NCBI GenBank assembly: GCA_937894825.1
Contig: CALCQT010000155.1
Coordinates: 1-5,890, forward strand
Direction of reading: 5' to 3'
DNA: 5,890 bases
Source: an uncultured Anaerolineaceae bacterium
GTDB lineage: Bacteria; Chloroflexota; Anaerolineae; Anaerolineales; Anaerolineaceae
Of the stretch, positions 4,725-5,890 are shown one piece after another (within the stretch, counting starts at the first letter, position 1; the number at the start of each line of letters is the position of its first letter). Both the position numbers and the translations under genes were made by a program. The notes below the pieces were generated by a model. That model was not told the origin of the DNA. It worked only from the letters and a program-made list of their open reading frames with translations, and searched no databases.

Positions 4725-5890
4725 ATGGCAAAACAACATTTTGACCGGACAAAACCTCACTTGAACGTGGGGACCATGGGCCACATTGATCATGGAAAGA
4801 CGACATTAACAGCAGCGATCACAAAATATTGCGCGCTGCTGGGCGGGGCGGATTTTAAGGCATACGATCAGATCGATAACGCGCCGGAAGAAAAAGCGCG
4901 TGGTATCACGATCAACATTTCACATGTGGAATATGAGACAGAGAACCGGCATTATGCGCACGTGGACATGCCCGGTCACCGCGACTATATTAAGAACATG
5001 ATCACCGGTGCGGCGCAGGTGGACGGCGCGATTCTGGTGGTGGCGGCGCCGGACGGTCCGATGCCGCAGACAAAAGAGCATGTACTGCTGGCGAAGCAGG
5101 TGGAAGTGCCGAGCATTCTGATCTTCCTGAACAAGATTGACCAGATGGACGATCCGGAATTGCTGGAACTGGTTGAGATGGAACTGCGCGACATGCTGAA
5201 CGGGTATGACTTCCCGGGCGACGATACGCCGATCATTCGGGGTTCTGCGCTGAAAGCGCTGGAATGCACCAGCACCGATCCGAATGCACCGGAATACGCC
5301 TGCATTAAAGAACTGATGGCGGCGGTGGACAGCTATATTCCGCAGCCGGAACGCGAAGTGGACAAACCGTTCATGATGCCGATTGAAGACGTGTTCTCGA
5401 TCAAGGGTCGCGGTACGGTCGTGACCGGCCGTGCGGAACGCGGACATATCAAAGTGTCGGACCCGGTGGAAATCATCGGTCTGCGCGAGAAGAGCATGAA
5501 CAGCGTCTGCACGGGTGTGGAAATGTTCCACAAGATCGTGGACGAAGGCATGGCCGGGGACAATCTGGGCCTGCTGCTGCGCGGTATTGAGCGGACGGAC
5601 ATCGAACGCGGGATGGTCGTGGCGAAACCCGGCAGCATCAAGCCGCACACAAAATTCAAGGCGAATGTGTACGTTCTGAAGCGCGAGGAAGGCGGGCGAC
5701 ACAAACCGTTCTTCCCTGGATACCGGCCGCAGTTCTACATTCGGACGATGGATGTGACGGGCTCGATCACATTGCCGGAAGGCGTAGAAATGGTTATGCC
5801 TGGCGACAACATTGAGATGAGCGTCGAGCTGATCATTCCGGTGGCATTGGAACAGGGTTCGAAATTCGCGATCCGCGAAGGTGGTCTGAC
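4725..5890 (+). CDS. tuf: Translation elongation factor Tu, 3' end cut by the window
   Basis: EF-Tu brings aminoacyl-tRNA to the ribosome as a GTP complex. 388 full codons are present; about ten residues and the stop lie beyond the window. The start ATG has AGGAG (4714-4718) 6 nt upstream. GTPase motifs are G1 GHIDHGKT (19-26), G2 RGITI (59-63), G3 DMPGH (81-85, catalytic H85), G4 NKID (136-139) and G5 GSAL (173-176). Domain 2 ([13 protein letters not shown], 228-240) and domain 3 ([28 protein letters not shown]) are complete up to [15 protein letters not shown] differs from the usual DCPGHADY; Arg at that place recalls eukaryotic and archaeal EF1A. The gene is GC-rich with strong codon bias, as expected for very high expression. 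It follows the tRNAs without a terminator, as in the tufB operon of E. coli. Confidence 0.96.
   Translation, partial: MAKQHFDRTKPHLNVGTMGHIDHGKTTLTAAITKYCALLGGADFKAYDQIDNAPEEKARGITINISHVEYETENRHYAHVDMPGHRDYIKNMITGAAQVDGAILVVAAPDGPMPQTKEHVLLAKQVEVPSILIFLNKIDQMDDPELLELVEMELRDMLNGYDFPGDDTPIIRGSALKALECTSTDPNAPEYACIKELMAAVDSYIPQPEREVDKPFMMPIEDVFSIKGRGTVVTGRAERGHIKVSDPVEIIGLREKSMNSVCTGVEMFHKIVDEGMAGDNLGLLLRGIERTDIERGMVVAKPGSIKPHTKFKANVYVLKREEGGRHKPFFPGYRPQFYIRTMDVTGSITLPEGVEMVMPGDNIEMSVELIIPVALEQGSKFAIREGGL

Noticed and set aside
4920..5702. 260-codon minus-strand frame opposite tuf
   Set aside because: It mirrors the strong codon bias of tuf; the product is His/Arg/Val-rich and without domains.

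Overview
This window is a housekeeping-type stretch of a bacterial chromosome. In order it carries a metallo-beta-lactamase-fold hydrolase, a small AT-rich intergenic region, a DnaJ/CbpA-type co-chaperone tightly coupled to a ribonuclease J gene, and then a stable-RNA operon of Thr, Tyr and Thr tRNAs that leads into an elongation factor Tu gene cut by the window end. All real genes are on the + strand. I see no phage, transposon, CRISPR or toxin-antitoxin signature.

Organism: bacterial, shown by Shine-Dalgarno sites, sigma70-type promoters, an intrinsic terminator, EF-Tu and RNase J. The tRNA genes do not encode CCA. The CbpA-like protein ([13 protein letters not shown] followed by a W/N-rich stretch) and the EF-Tu sequence ([26 protein letters not shown]) remind me of Chloroflexota, perhaps Anaerolineae. 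That is an impression from memory, not a search result. Tuf is GC-rich with strongly biased codons (CTG, GCG, ATC). The gap at 1042-1314 is clearly richer in A+T than the rest.

Layout: (1) 1-168, upstream region with a good promoter (TTGTAA-N17-TAAAAT). (2) 169-1041, MBL-fold hydrolase whose HxHxDH metal motif reads HWHWNH. (3) 1042-1460, gap with a perfect 15-bp AT-rich inverted repeat, a 12-bp palindrome and a 37-codon small ORF behind a strong Shine-Dalgarno. (4) 1461-4079, CbpA-type J protein and RNase J separated by 3 nt, closed by a strong terminator. (5) 4215-5890, strong extended -10 promoter, tRNA-Thr(UGU), tRNA-Tyr(GUA), tRNA-Thr(GGU), tuf. This resembles the thrU-tyrU-glyT-thrT-tufB operon of E. 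coli without the Gly tRNA.

The most striking observation is technical. The tRNA-Thr(UGU) gene is interrupted between loop position 38 and stem position 39 by 18 nt, 17 of which equal the 3' end of the standard Illumina read-1 adapter (CGACGCTCTTCCGATCT). Removing them restores a perfect 73-nt tRNA, so this is almost surely an assembly artefact and not an intron. I found no convincing undescribed biological system. The best biological leads are the Asn in the MBL active site, the AT-rich inverted repeat and small ORF before the J-protein gene, the J-protein/RNase J coupling, and the folded spacer between the first two tRNAs.
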